In this document: positions 44,121 to 57,800 of the stretch, piece after piece
Position numbering within the stretch: position 1 is the stretch's first letter
How the letters are laid out: each line of letters starts with the position of its first letter
DNA from: Oreohelix idahoensis
Lineage: Eukaryota; Mollusca; Gastropoda; Stylommatophora; Oreohelicidae
Direction: 5' to 3'
DNA length: 64,000 nucleotides
Assembly (NCBI GenBank): GCA_024509875.1
Contig: JAMPIV010018780.1
Coordinates: 372,001-436,000 of the forward strand
Program-made: the position numbers and the translations under genes
Notes under the pieces: model-generated
Databases searched by the model: none
What the model was told of the DNA's origin: nothing
What the model saw: the letters and a program-made list of their open reading frames with translations, nothing else

Positions 44121-44830
44121 GGATGATGCACCTATTCGCGTACATCCATATTCGGTTCCAGTGCACTACCTAAGTAAGACAATGCATGAACTCAATCAAA
44201 TGTTGTCCTTAGGGATCATAGAGAGTAGTAACTCTCCATTTTCTTCACCACTGGTGACTGTTAGGAAGAAAGACAACAACATTTGTCTATGTGTCGACTA
44301 TAGGAAGTTAAATGCTCAGACAGTGGCTGACAGTGAACCACATCCTATTCTTGACGACTTACTTACTCGGCTATCAACTGCAAAATTTTTCACAAAAATA
44401 GATTTAACTAAGGGATATTGGCAGATTCCCTTAACAGAAAAAGCCAAATATTTTACTGCGTTCTCAACTCCACATGGTCTGTTACCAGTGGAACGTCATG
44501 CCTTTTGGGCTTATGAATTCACCGGCAACTTTTATTCGCATGATGCGAAAAATCTTATCTCACAGACAGGATATTATCACCTACATTGACGACATATGTT
44601 TATTTAGTTCGTCATTCGATGAACATTTTTTAGGACTTCACTCCATTTTGGAAATCTTAAGAGAAAATAAATTAACTGCTAAACCCACTAAAATACAAGT
44701 GGCTTTCCATGAAATAACTTTTCTTGGACATATTATCGGGGCTGGGCATATCCAAACTGTTCCCCATAATATATCTAAAATTTTTAATTTGTCAATTCCT
44801 AAAACAAAAAAAAACAAGTTAGGAGTTTAT
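44121..44830 (+). pseudogene. Element A reverse transcriptase
   Basis: Shows LCVDYRKLNAQTV, FTKIDLTKGYWQIPLTEKAK (first catalytic Asp), FSTPHGLL, a frameshift near 44484, then VMPFGLMNSPATF in the second frame and ITYIDDICLFSSSFDE (YIDD near 44590). FLGHIIGAGHIQTV marks the thumb. Closely related to element C. The frameshift makes it inactive. Confidence 0.88.
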
Positions 44831-45409
44831 TAGGTCCCGTCCAATATTATAGTAGATTCATACCTAATTTATCATCCATCACAGCTGTCTTGTCTTCACT
44901 TTTGAGGAAAGACATGCCTGTGAAAGTGACATGGACGGCAGACTGCGACAAAACTTTTAACTATATCTTATCACTGTTCTCCAGGCCACCTATTCTAAGG
45001 TTGCCAGATACTAAAAAAAAGGTTCATTCTCCATACAGATGCCAGCAATTATGGAATAGGAGTTAGCCTGCTACAAGAACACAAAGGAGTACTCCACCCG
45101 ATGCTATTTATTTCGAGAAAACTCACTAATGCGGAAACGAAATACTCGGTTATCGACAAAGAGTTGCTCGCAGCAGTCAGGGCAATTCAAAAGCTAGAAA
45201 AATTTTTACTCGGTGCTCCATTCGTAATTCAGACAGACCAAAAATCAGTGGCTTCACTCAGACGAGCCAACCACAAGAATGCCAAACTGGCACGATTTGC
45301 AATATTGCTTCAACCGTTTGATTTCAAAATTGAATCAATTCCAGGACATGAAAATGTGGTGGCAGACTCCCTGTCACGCCATCTTTCGTTGTCGAATGAA
45401 GAGAACTAA
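44831..45409 (+). pseudogene. Element A RNase H
   Basis: After another frameshift around 45015, the segment with HTDASNYGIGVSLLQE (first Asp) can be read, then FISRKLTNAETKYSVIDKEL (Glu), FVIQTDQKSVASL (Asp) and NVVADSLSRH near the end, as in Ty3/gypsy RNase H. The stop is at 45407-45409. Confidence 0.85.
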
Positions 45410-46551
45410 TGACTCAAGAAATAGAAACGAATTGTATGATGGAATTTACTCATTCGCATTCAAGATAATACTGACGTTCAACAGTTCTTGAGTGGGTAAC
45501 ATATGTGATCGTGATCCAAGTGAAGGAAGACAGAACACTTGTGAAACATTCATTGCACGTTATTAATTCTCAAATATCCACAAGAAGTAATCGGTTCTGT
45601 TCATATTGTTGGACTTTCGTTAGTGTCCACACGTTTTTTCACTCGCTGTAATACATACTACAATCAACCTATGCTTGAACTTTGGTCTGAACGTGGTGAT
45701 CTTTACACTTATGTACTATTGGTTGGACTCTTGATCATCCCTAGGTGAAGGAACTTTTTCATCTTATCGAATGAATTGTATTTTACGCACATGAGGGAAC
45801 TTTTTCATCTTGGCTAATGAATCATATGACAGATGGATCTTCATGATTGAAAATATTAATTTCGTTACTTTTGGATTTGATAAAATAAAAGAGAGTTTGA
45901 AAAAAACAAAACATTAGCCCACAATAGTAATATAAGTACTATATTTATAAAAATAGTAATTCTTACATGTAGTTAATAACTTATGTTTACATGATTATTA
46001 CATGAAATGATATGTATTATTATTTTTAGTTGATACATTAATTTAATTAGTTAGTCACTTCCGTACACATATATTTTAATTTAATATATTGATTTCTTAC
46101 TACTTAATTCTCATGCATTCTCCATAATTCTTTTCTTTATTTTTCTTTACCTTCTTTCACAAATGTTACGATACTTTAGTTTACTTAATTCGAGTTTAAG
46201 TCTATAATAGCCTACATACATTACATTAAGTATTTAGTTAATTCTCTATTTAGTTAGTTATATCTTATGATGTTGATTAATACAACACACATTCTTTATT
46301 GAAGACATAATTTAGTTAGGTACATAATTATTTACTATCCTTTCTGACAGTTGACGTTTCTTTAGTTAACTTAATTTTAATTTATTATATGACATGTATG
46401 ACTGCGACCAATGACAATGTTTTGGTTCAAAACATTGGAGGCCGTATGTTGTTTATCGTTAAATTTTTGATATAATTGATCAAGTTATTTCAAACAACAA
46501 CAAAAAATCTATAGAATCGAATTTTTTTTTTACCCCTGTCGGTCAGGGGAA
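45410..46551 (+). other. 3' non-coding region of element A with polypurine tract
   Basis: AT-rich, no frame of note. It is similar in parts to 36900-37590 of element B. It ends with gtcggtcaggggaa just before the 3' LTR, the probable polypurine tract. No envelope gene. Confidence 0.7.
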
Positions 46552-47386
46552 TGTTACGACACGTTTAACGATGTCGTCTGCTACAGTTGTGAGCACTTTT
46601 AAAGTTACTCATTAGATGTTTGAGAGTTTATAAATATATGTTTTTCACGCTTCACGGTATTTTATTGAACGCGAATTGTATAGTAATCTTATGACGTGGC
46701 ACGGTTGGTATAGTGCCACTTGACTACATTCTACTTTTACCCTTTTGATTATAAGCTCCGAGCGAGTCGGATGTATCTTGCTTTACTCCCAGTTATAGTA
46801 TTCAAAGTGCAGAAGTATCTCTTTGAGATTTAGGCCAGAGGGTCAGCCTTAATAATGTTTAATGAAATGACGGAACACTGATGGTTATGTACAACCATTG
46901 TTTATGGAAGTCAAGATTACGGGAGTAATTGATCATTCTTATGATCCATGTTCGCAAAACTAGTAGGTATCATTTTCGGTTGACTGCGCAGCAGCAACAC
47001 GTATATACAGCCTATTATATTTTGACGACAATAATAATTAATCTACATAACTGGAACGGACTGCACTGTATGGATATGAATAAATAATATGAGTCTTACT
47101 ATGCCATGAACTGATATATATTAACTGTGATGTATTAAATATGTTTTTATATGGACTCAAAAAGTAAGGAGTTCTCAACTGATTATCATTGAATTTGGCT
47201 ACCCTATTGAGCCGTTGTATTCATACTTATATTTAGCACGATTCGCTCACCAATGAACACTAGAATTATCGAACAGATAGATGGGGTCCGTAAAGAAAGA
47301 AAGCTGATGACACCCACTATTTTCAAATGTTGAATAACTTTATATCCTTTGAAACGTTGACATCTAACGAAAGAACCCAGGCAACA
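46552..47386 (+). repeat. 3' LTR of element A
   Basis: 835 bp, TGTTACGACACG...GGCAACA, followed by the target duplicate CTGGG. It lacks the Tigger-like insertion found in the 5' LTR and so supplies the empty site. Confidence 0.94.
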
Positions 47387-47689
47387 CTGGGGTTTGGCTG
47401 CGTACAAGAAAGATTTTAAGTTAAAGGGAAGAGGGGAGTAGAAGGGTGAGAGAAAGTGACACGTGGATAAAAATATTTTATGTATCGTTGTGCATAGCGG
47501 GTGAAGGGGTGATGTATTGAGTGAGGGGAGTTGTATTTATTTATGGGAGATATGTGTTAGTGATAAGTTATGTTGAAGTTGGTGTACAATAGTTGTATCT
47601 TTGTGTCTACAGCGGGTCATGGTACAATAGCAGAGTACAGTAGCAGAGTGTAGTTTGGCATATGCAAATTACCAACGGCAAAGTTGAAA
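47387..47689. other. Intron sequence with no recognised feature
   Basis: Begins with the duplicated target CTGGG. No gene or element recognised. Confidence 0.45.
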
Positions 47690-48925
<1,236 letters not shown>

Positions 48926-49010
48926 AGCACATGACAACACCTCGACATTTGTTACTTTTTCCTTCCACGAAATACCAAGGATGTGGCATAGACACCGTAG
49001 ATGGAGACAT
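48926..49010 (-). mobile_element. Short LINE fragment (family of 28659-29156)
   Basis: The sequence agcacatgacaacacctcga at 48928 onward matches about 29086-29150 of the LINE fragment in element A, same orientation. Only about 80 bases remain, and they abut repeat R copy 2. Confidence 0.7.
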
Positions 49011-49134
49011 TATGCCATTAGATACAAAAATACTTTTTATTTCATCATAAAATAAAATATTAATTTCATGGCTTACTTATTTAGCCTCCCAGGTTCACTC
49101 CTAAGTTATTCATGGCTAAACAATAAGCTCTTAC

Positions 49135-49332
49135 CTGCTGCCCTGTGAGATATTCAGAATTTTGGTCTGAGTGGGACATTTCCACTCCCTCACTCCCATG
49201 GACATTTAATGTGGCTATAATTTCATCCATCATTGCTGTGTACAGACGCATTAACTGCTGAACCTGGTGCATTTCTGAAGTTTGAATAAATGTCTTGCAG
49301 TTACGTTTAACAAAGTCAAGACTTGGTTCAAC
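49135..49332 (-). CDS. DNAH7-like: Axonemal dynein heavy chain exon, after AAA2 core
   Basis: A 198-bp, 66-codon phase 0-0 exon encoding EPSLDFVKRNCKTFIQTSEM and, further on, VQQLMRLYTAMMDEI. Axonemal dynein heavy chains have such a helix pair, x-L-x-F-x-R...TS...V..LM.LY, just after AAA2. Splice sites on the minus strand are a ctttgtcctag acceptor and a gtaagagc donor. It follows the exon at 62751-62984 (ending LFNWL) across 13.4 kb and precedes the exon at 17270-17431. Confidence 0.92.
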
Positions 49333-49439
49333 CTAGGACAAAGAGAGAAAATAGTACCTTTTAATAAATGATAACTACTATCCTTACATGAGCCTTGTAT
49401 TATCAAGAGCCAAAATACACAGTTCAACCCCAGATAATT

Positions 49440-49850
49440 TCACGCTGTACTGTTTAATGGACAATGACCGAACCATTAGAAGAAGGAATTGAGGCATCTG
49501 AGATGTGGATAATATAAAAGAATGGGGCACGTCTTATGGAAAGAGAAGAAAACAAAGAGGTCATAGAAAACCTAGGGATGAAAAAAAAAATTAATGAAAG
49601 AGATCAAAATTAGACAGATAAAATATTTTGACCATTTAAAAAGACATAACACCGTTACTGAAGACTACAGAAGGAAGAGTTGAAGGCGAGATATAAGGGG
49701 GAAGATAACACCAAGAGATAGACAGGAAAAAGTCTATCAGAGTGCGCCATTAAGACAAGAGACAGAGGATGCTGGAGATATATTACAGCCGACCTTCAAT
49801 GTGGAAATGGCAGCTGATGATGACTATGTAATGAAATGTCCTAATCCAGC
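49440..49850 (+). mobile_element. Decayed LINE 3' end (family of 50352-50967)
   Basis: The plus strand shares cagagtgcgccattaagaca, gacagaggatgctggagata and tggcagctgatgatgac with the complement of 50352-50480. It is a C-terminal LINE end with frameshifts and no intact frame. Edges are approximate. Confidence 0.65.
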
Positions 49851-49974
49851 AAGACAAATAAGGGAAACTGTTAAGTGAGAAAACTGTTAAAACCTAACTA
49901 TCGGTGGAACACACTGGGAAGTAAGATGAAACACTTTAGCCTTCTGGTCTGAGTGTAAAAACACTCACAAACAG

Positions 49975-50065
49975 CATACAAGCTATTGTTATTGAACAGA
50001 ATCGACAGCATGGGGCAAACCCATAGGTGCTCAGTCTCCCTCAGTATATGTTGAAGGTATGTGTT
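49975..50065 (-). repeat. Short repeat, inverted partner of 16780-16880
   Basis: Contains gaacagaatcgacagcatg and tgctcagtctccctcagtat, the reverse complement of the copy at 16780-16880. Family unknown. Confidence 0.65.
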
Positions 50066-52000
50066 TTAGACGCCATCATCATCATTACTGCCCTTCAGAT
50101 CCCCAAGGAGCTCACTGACCTTCAACAGATTCATGTCAAGGCCTCTTGTCCCATGCTTTAAGTTTCAGGTCTTGCTCATACCTTTTATTTCTGTCACCGG
50201 CTCTCTTCTCCATGTGTGTTTCTGTCCCCCTCTACCTCTCTTGCACAGGGAATTCCAGAACAAAGACTGCCTGGTCATGCTTCCAGTAGGTTTCCTCAAT
50301 GCATGCCCGGTCTATCACCAGCATCTTCTCCATATTTCAGGGCCTTGCAATCATCATCATCAGCTGCCATCTCCACAACGAAGGTTGGCTGTAATGGATC
50401 TCCAACGTCTTCTGTCTCTTGTCTTGGTGGTGCACTCTGATAGATTCTTTCCTGTCCATCTCTTGATGTTATCTTCCTACTTATAGCGCTGTCTTCCCCT
50501 TGCACGTTTGCCTTCAACTCTTCCTTCTATTATGGTCTTCTGCAAGGTGTTATGGCCTTTTTATGTGCCCAAAGTATTTTAGCCGCCGAACTTTGATCTC
50601 TCTCATTAGTTCTCTTTTCATACCTAGATTTTCTAGGACCTCCTCATTTGTTTTCTTCTCTTTCCCTGAGATACACCCCATTCTTCTATATATCCACATT
50701 TCAAGAGCCTCAATTCTTTCTTCTAATTGCTTATTCACCATCCATGCTTCTAGACCATACAGTATTGCAGAATATATACAATACTTTATGATTCTCAGTT
50801 TTAATTTGTGAGTTAACTGTTTAGATGTCAGTATATGTTTCATGTTGTTGAATGAAGCTTTGGCCATTCCTATTCTCTTCTTGATTTCTGTCTCACATCT
50901 GCCATCTTCTGTTATTATATGACCAAGATATAAGTAGCTCTTGACTTGTTCCAGGATTTTCCCAGGTCTTGCAATAGGACTACCTTGACATACGAGTTGA
51001 ATATTCTAATTTTTGTGTTTGACCAGATTTCTTGTGATATCGATATATTTGCGAAAGATGTCTTACCTTTTGTATTCTTATTTTGATATTACTATCCATT
51101 CCTTCAACTTCATCTACATTGCTAACACGACATATGCATAATTCCACATCCTGTAGGATATTTTTTTCACAAGTGCAATCTGGCTATCACTCGCAGCATT
51201 TATCTTTATTATCTTCATCTTTTCCCTATGTATTTCAGACCCAGTTACTGTGGACTGGCATAAAATATTCTCATTTTGTCTTACATCTGATAATGGTTAT
51301 GCAACAGAACACCCAGGTCACTGACAAAATCTAGATCATTAAGCTGTTTTGTCAGAGTTCACTGACTTCTGTTTCTGTTGGTTGATGATGTTGTTTTCAT
51401 AATCCATTTTATAATCAGTAAGAAGAGAAATGTTGATAAAATGCATCCCTGCCACACTCCATCAGTGTTATGTTCCTGTTTGTGTTCTTTCTTCTTGCAT
51501 ATAGGTATGAAAAGAGATAACAGGCTAGTCATCTTGTACTGTTATTTCTTTCAATGCTTTTGACAATATATGCAGCAACCTCATTACTCTGGTTTCCTCA
51601 CATACAGTTATTACTTCAGTTAATGTCTCAATTTCAACAGCTTTATTATTAGAACTGCTCTTGATGACCTCCATGACTTCTTCCTTAAGGATCTTGGGTA
51701 CAAGGTGGTTGTCATATCTTAAAATTGATAGCTTTATCTGTCACATTTCTGGTGTATTTAACAATCCTTTGAAGTATTATTTCCATCTGTCCATGATAAT
51801 CTTTCATCACATAGTGGTACTCCAGATTTATCTTCCACAATTTCTACTGGATGCAAGGTAGCCTCTCTTTTTGTTGTTGTTGATAGTATTATACAATTCT
51901 GATAAGATTCTTTGTAGAGTTTATTGAAGCTTTACACATACTTAATTCAGGAAATTGTCTTTGCTCTGCTTATACAGGTATCTCTGGAACTTATGTCACT
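50066..52000 (-). mobile_element. RTE/CFDP2-like LINE, decayed, with a nested LINE
   Basis: Third copy of the LINE type at 13665-15503, same orientation and more diverged. It begins after a catcatcatcat tail near 50085. The ccaaggagctc and ttccagaacaaagactgcct segments match 13690-13860. After a nested insertion (50352-50967) it resumes with tacgagttgaatattctaat (50990) and decayed RT motifs (complement of 51420-51460: GCILSTFLFLLIIKW). The 5' edge is uncertain. Confidence 0.7.
50352..50967 (-). mobile_element. 5'-truncated LINE nested in an RTE-like LINE
   Basis: A 616-bp insertion between two copies of cttgcaat (50344-50351 and 50968-50975), with a GAT-type tail at 50352-50361. The minus-strand frame 50550-50867 reads KASFNNMKHILTSKQLTHKL, then YCIYSAILYGLEAW, RIEALEMWIYRRMGCIS, and RRLKYFGHIKRP. 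This is the C-terminal part of an RTE-like LINE protein of a family different from its host LINE. Confidence 0.85.
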
Positions 52001-52199
52001 GTTCCACAATGCTGTTCACTTCTTTGCAGCTCCCTCAAGCTTTCTGGTTTTCAAAATGGTTCATGTTGTCTGGTTCTACTACATAGGTCTATGTTTGTCT
52101 ATGCATCTGGCAATTTGATATGAAGGATGTGATGGAGGTATCTGTTGGTAAACATTTGAAGTCTCGGTGTGACAGATTCGTTGTGGAAATATCCATACG

Positions 52200-52395
52200 T
52201 TAAGAAAAACAACCTTTAATATAACTTGTCAAGGACTAACATAAAACTCACAAATGGACCACTATACATACAGAAATCAACTAATAACATAACTTGACAA
52301 GGATAAACAAAAACTCACAAATGGACTAGCTATGAGGTCAGGCAAACAACCAGTAACATAACTTGTCAGGAATTAATATAAAAGAAAAACCAAAT
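52200..52395. repeat. Degenerate tandem repeat, about 65-75 bp unit
   Basis: The string ataacttg(t/a)caagga...actcacaaatggac recurs at about 52218, 52278 and 52335 with indels. No coding content. Confidence 0.6.
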
Positions 52396-52644
52396 AGCAC
52401 ATGTAAGAAAAGACATTATGGCAGAAATGAGGCATGAAGGAAGCTACAGAAAGATGTCATGAAAGAACAGGTACCCAGCAGTCGATGGCTTTGGTTAATT
52501 AACTGAATAAATGTCTAGTACACCTGCATAATTAATTTTAATTGGCGTTGAATGTCCAACAGATCAGTGTCGTGCAACGAAATCTCTAGAAAACAAAATA
52601 ATGAGGCTCCAGCAACATTAATTTCCTTTACATACAAATGTTAC

Positions 52645-53736
52645 TGTTACGTACATTTATTACCTACGGGGGTAGTCTTCGGTCCTGCCAAATGTACGCA
52701 CCAGTTTTATATAGTTATATTATTTGTGCGTTCGATTGATTCACGCACTGACGTGCACAATGCTGTGTGAGTTGCTTTGGACGCACGTGTAACCTAGTTG
52801 AGTAGATTGTGACGTCATGATAGGGGCAGCTCGGACGACATTTATGTCCGCAGTGTTATTCTTTGATTCCTGGCAAATTTGAAGATGCCATCAGTTGTAT
52901 TCGTATCTATTGGTCTTCATGGCGAAGCCAATAGTGGAAGAATGAAGTAAGTGTCGCCCCATTTCTTATGGCAAGTTTAATTATGTAAATTAAAGTATCA
53001 GGCCGCTCCTATTAATGGTCTAGCGGGAATTCATCGGAGATGACATTCCTAGAATTGGACACACGGAGTCGATAGCCTTTGGAATCTTTTCGTAGAGGGA
53101 GAATCCATATGTGGAATCAAGTTAATGAATATATATATATGCTTCACATGTTTAATATGCCGTTTTACCTATGCCAAAGTCGTGGTATGGATACCGAGAG
53201 GTTAGCCAAGATGAAACACTAACCTGGTTGTATTGTTATATCTGCCTTTGTTTGGATTGGATATGCTATCTAAGAATTTTATGAAGAAAGTCTGGGATGC
53301 TTACAAGTATGATATAAATTATTGCTCCGTGAGAATGAATCCGTTTGCCTTAATAAACGTCCTTGGGAGAAGGTCAACGGACGTTAATACCATGTCTGTT
53401 ATATGGTAATGGAAGTGATCCTTAGTCACTGGAATATAAGAGAACTTAACTGTTAGAGAATCTACAACAACTATTAACAGTGATATTAACATTTTGACGT
53501 ATGATCTTCGCATCTGTAACTATGATTGTCTTGTTCCACTTCGTTGGTGTCACGTCAATAAAATATATGTACTGTAATCACCGACTTGTGTGCTGCCAAT
53601 ACTTGCCCAGTTCACCCAATTCAACGATACTTGTTGGAATTTTCGTTTGAAGAACATTGTTGACATTCATTCCGTTTTAACCATTCGCGTTTCAATTTAC
53701 CTCTTCACTGAACTCAACGATAAAATGGAGTCAACA
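52645..53736 (+). repeat. 5' LTR of element C
   Basis: 1092 bp. A TATA-like run lies at 53129-53140 and an AATAAA signal at 53557-53562, so promoter and polyadenylation signals are in the expected order. The small frames inside (for example 53319-53513 minus) occur identically in both LTRs and are not genes. Confidence 0.96.
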
Positions 53737-54808
53737 ATAAATGGTGTTCCAGTGTGGTCTGGAAGTAATTTCAAAGGAACGTACCCATCCAAATTATCGT
53801 TTGAAAAGAAGAATTTTTACTTTCAAGGCGACATCATCTCAATTTGGATCCTAGCGTGATATGAATCAGATTCAACTTACGTTTACCAAGGTCAAGGTCT
53901 TCAATCAACCTCCACGTCAAGTTTCACAGTGACTGATTACTTGGAGATCATCTCTTCATCATTATTACGTGCGAGCTGTAATCTAGAGAAGCAGAACGAA
54001 GTATTTTATCTGTAGACGTACATCCACGGAGACGAGGCACATTGATTTTTTACCTGCACGCGAGATGAGTATAACGTGTTTCCGTTGTACACTTTATTAC
54101 GCTTAGTTGTGCCTTCCGTGTTATGTCCACATTCATATTTTTCGTGTTCAGTGTTATATGTTGTGTATTCTTCGTGGGAGGTAGGGAGGTTGATCTGACG
54201 AACGAGATCCATCTCGAAGCCAATTCGGGCTCTTCGTCAGACGTTCTGTAGGGCTCGTCTTGTAAGTTTCAATTGAGCGATAGTTCCGGTACAAGGCTAG
54301 AAACCTTGCCGAAGTTCCGATCGCTAGTTGCTTCTTATAATATTATCTATTTAGCTGTTTCGTCACGTTTAATCGTTGTTTTTGGTAGCTATTTTTATTC
54401 ATAATTTAGTTTTATGATGAATTTTGTTTGTATTTTGCGTCCATCTCACCTTTCCTGTCGTTTAGTTTTTTACAAAACCTATGTTTTTACACTGTGTTGT
54501 CAATTGTACTGTTAATTATCTGATCGTAGTTATCGTCGTATATTTTTACGATATTCTATTTTAGTTATACATTTTTATTTTTTTGATTTCTACGATTGTG
54601 TTTTACCGTCCAGTTTATCATGTCTTGTCGGTTATGTTTCTATTGTCTTTCTCGTTGTTCATTTCATGACATTTGATTACATAAATTTATTGATTAATAA
54701 CATATTTAATAATTATATGATAACATTATACCGTTCTAAGGACAGGAACGAAGACCACGAGTTGTAGTAACAATTTTAAGTAGTATTATTACATAATAAA
54801 ATTGAATA
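53737..54808 (+). other. Leader region of element C
   Basis: About 1.07 kb of non-coding leader between the LTR and the Gag-Pol ATG. Purine-rich primer-binding candidate at its start. No frame of note. The region just before the ATG is AT-rich. Confidence 0.75.
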
Positions 54809-57800
54809 ATGGCTACCTTAGACTATTTCATTAAGCAAGCAAAAGCTCTTCAGATGGCTCCTGAGGAAGCAAAAGCATTTGCACTTGCAGAATATAAGAA
54901 AGCTCAAGAAATAGAAGCTGATCAGAGAAGGTTAGAAACTTTACGTTTGGAAAATTTGAAATTTGAGGCAGATCAAAAAAGGATTGAGGCGGAGGAGAAT
55001 GAGAAAAAAATGAGATTAACTGCTGAGGAGGATGAAAAGAAGAGGAAATTTATAGCTGAGGAAGAGGAGAAAAAAATGAGATTAGCCGCTGAATTAGAAG
55101 AGAAACGATTTCAGCGTGAGTCCGAACAAAAAAAATTCGAGGCTGAAGAGCAATTTAAAAGAGATACGGCAGAAAAAGAAAGACTACTTAATATTGAAAT
55201 GGGAAATAAACAAAAAGAAATGGAAGTTAAACAAAAAGAAATGGAAGAAAAAAGATTAATAGCTGAAAAAGAAATGGAAGTTAAACAAAAAGAAATGCAA
55301 GAAAGAAGATTAATAGCTGAACAAAACACAAAACGACTTCAGCTTGAGATGGAAGAGAATGAAAGAAAACGACAGCATGAACTGAAATTAGCAGAGTCAG
55401 AATATGAAAGACTTAGGTTAACTCAGGAAGCTAATTCTCAGAGAACTTTTGAAAGCCAAACTTCATCCAGACATGATAATTTTAAGGAAATTCACCTTAA
55501 ATTACCAAAATTTAATCCCCCGTCTGATGACGTGATATTCTTCCTAGATAGGTTTGAGGCCACTTGTGTGTCTTATAACGTGGATAAAGCTCTATACTGT
55601 ACATATTTATCCAGATTACTTACAGGGGACGCATTAGCAGTTTACCATACCACCAGCATTGGTGAGAAAAATGACTATAATGCTCTTAGAGCGGCACTTC
55701 TGCAAAAATTCCAAATGACAGAAGACCAATATCGTTTAAAATTTCATACATTACTACCCCAATCTAGCAGAAATTTCAATGATTTTCTGTCACAAATACG
55801 ACTAACACTAGAAAGATGGATTGAATTATCCAAAATTGAAAAGTCATATGAAGGTCTCTTCGATTTACTGATGCGCGATAAGGTACTATCGTCTGTAAAT
55901 CCTACATTTCTCGCATTTTTGCAAGAACGGAAACCTTTATCAATGAAAAATTTAGAAGAACATGCAAAAAATTTTTGCACTGCTCACCCAAACATGGATC
56001 TAAGTAATGCACAGATTAAGAATGAATTGCCTGTTGCTTTTGCAGCACAACAAAACAATTTTTCACGCAATCGTTCTTTTAGTGCTGACAGATATGTCAA
56101 TAAGGGAAATAATGACAATTTTAACAATGGTAATTTTTACAAAGGGAAGCAATTTCAACAATCTGCTCCATTTAATGTTTCTTGGAACCAGGCTCACAGA
56201 TCGCGAGATTTTGGTAACAATAATTTTAAAAATAATCAAGGACATTATAATAAACAAAACTGGAGATCAAGATCTCAGGGTCCGCAAAACAAACAATTTT
56301 TTGGAAATAAACCATTTTACCAACATCATAACGATAATTATACAAATTATCGGACTAATCCAAATTTTAACTCTAGCAGAAACTACAATTATGGCAATTT
56401 TAATGACAAAAATCAAAATCGATCGCGTCGACGAGATAGATCGTTGAGTAATACGAATAGACATTCTAATGTCGCTTTTAGTGATACACAGGCTAACATT
56501 GAACAGGGTAAAGGAGCTGAAACTCATAATGCTATGTGTTGTTCTCTTGATTGTACCCAAGTCAAAGATTGTTCAGAATGCTCTACTCTTTTCCAGCCCA
56601 GGGCGATCACGACGCTGCGTTGCGGACATACCTTGCCTAGTCTACCTGCAGTCTGTACGGCCACTGCTGCTTCAGTACACCAGGGACAGGGCTCTCTTAA
56701 GTTTAACAAGGGATTTGTCAACAATATTTCATGCTCTCTCCTATTTGACTCTGGTTGCAGTACAGTCGGCGTCCGGACTTCGCTGATCAACCCAAGTTGT
56801 GCCACGGGCCGGGTTGTCAAATGTGTAACGTTTGGTGGCACAATTGAAACATTTGCCACTGCTATTATTGATCTTAATACTCCATTTTTTTCAGGAAAGA
56901 TTCAAGCTTGTCTCCTTCCGAATCCAATTTGTGATTTGATACTTGGTCGCATACATGGTATTAAAGAGTGTACACCACAGCAAATTGCTGAATGGGAAGA
57001 GCGACATATTCAAACTGCAAATGCAGTAGTGACTAGAGCGCAAGCTACTAATATGTCGCATGATACACCTATGGAACCTACAGTTCATACCACTTGTGAT
57101 GATGATGCTCCTATTTCACGGGAGTTGTTTGCAACATTGCAAAAGAATGATGATTCATTAAAAAATTTTTTTCAGTATGTGAACAAAAATAATACCAGCA
57201 ACAAACTTGCAAAATCTAGACATGATTTTATACTTAAAAATGGCATTTTGGTTAGAGTAATACGAGAAAAGGATTCATCCTTATGTTCTCAGATTATAGT
57301 CCCATCCTGTATGAGATCTCGTATATTACGACATGCGCATGACTCGCAATGTGCGGGCCATATGGGTTTTTCGCGTACCAAATCCAGAGTGCTTTCGGCA
57401 TTCTACTGGCCAGGCGTACATAAGGACATCACTCTCTATTGTCGGTCTTGTTTGATATGTCAAGAAGTTAAGGTACGGGGTCCATTTCATGCGGCTCCTA
57501 TTCAAGCTGCGGACATCCCGATTAGACCATTTGATAAAATGGCTATAGACATTATTGGTCCTATGCTACCATCTGCTAGAGGGCATACGCATATTCTTAC
57601 GTGCATTGATATGTGCACTCGCTGGCCTGAAGCTATCCCTCTCAAGAACACTTCATCTGCCAGTGTAGCAGAGGCATTGATGTTAATCTTCTCACGCATT
57701 GGTTTTCCACGGAAAATCTTGTCGGATCATGGGGTTCAGTTCATTTCTGAATCCATGTCTCAAGTTATGAAGACATTAGGTATAGACAGATCTCTAAGTT

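Larger units (their letters stand above)
24685..47386 (+). mobile_element. LTR element A: Gmr1-like Ty3/gypsy retrotransposon with nested insertions
   Basis: Its limits are set by TGTTACG...CAACA LTR ends and by a perfect 5-bp duplication CTGGG at 24680-24684 and 47387-47391. LTRs are at 24685-26297 (with one insertion) and 46552-47386. The internal order is gag, protease, integrase, RT, RNase H, as in element C. Six insertions sit inside it: 24772-25545, 28659-29156, 30166-38430, 39532-39810, 40120-43215 and 43430-44116. Subtracting them and their duplications leaves about 8.9 kb. It is antisense to the host gene. The gag start codon is lost and several frames are broken, so it is dead. Confidence 0.93.

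Noticed and set aside
53319..53513. 64-codon frame present twice (also 61646-61840)
   Set aside because: It is identical because it lies in both LTRs of element C. It has no domain or other support.
56007..56560. Overlapping frames on both strands inside the gag of element C
   Set aside because: They are shadows of the Asn/Arg-rich gag tail, whose codon bias keeps other frames open.
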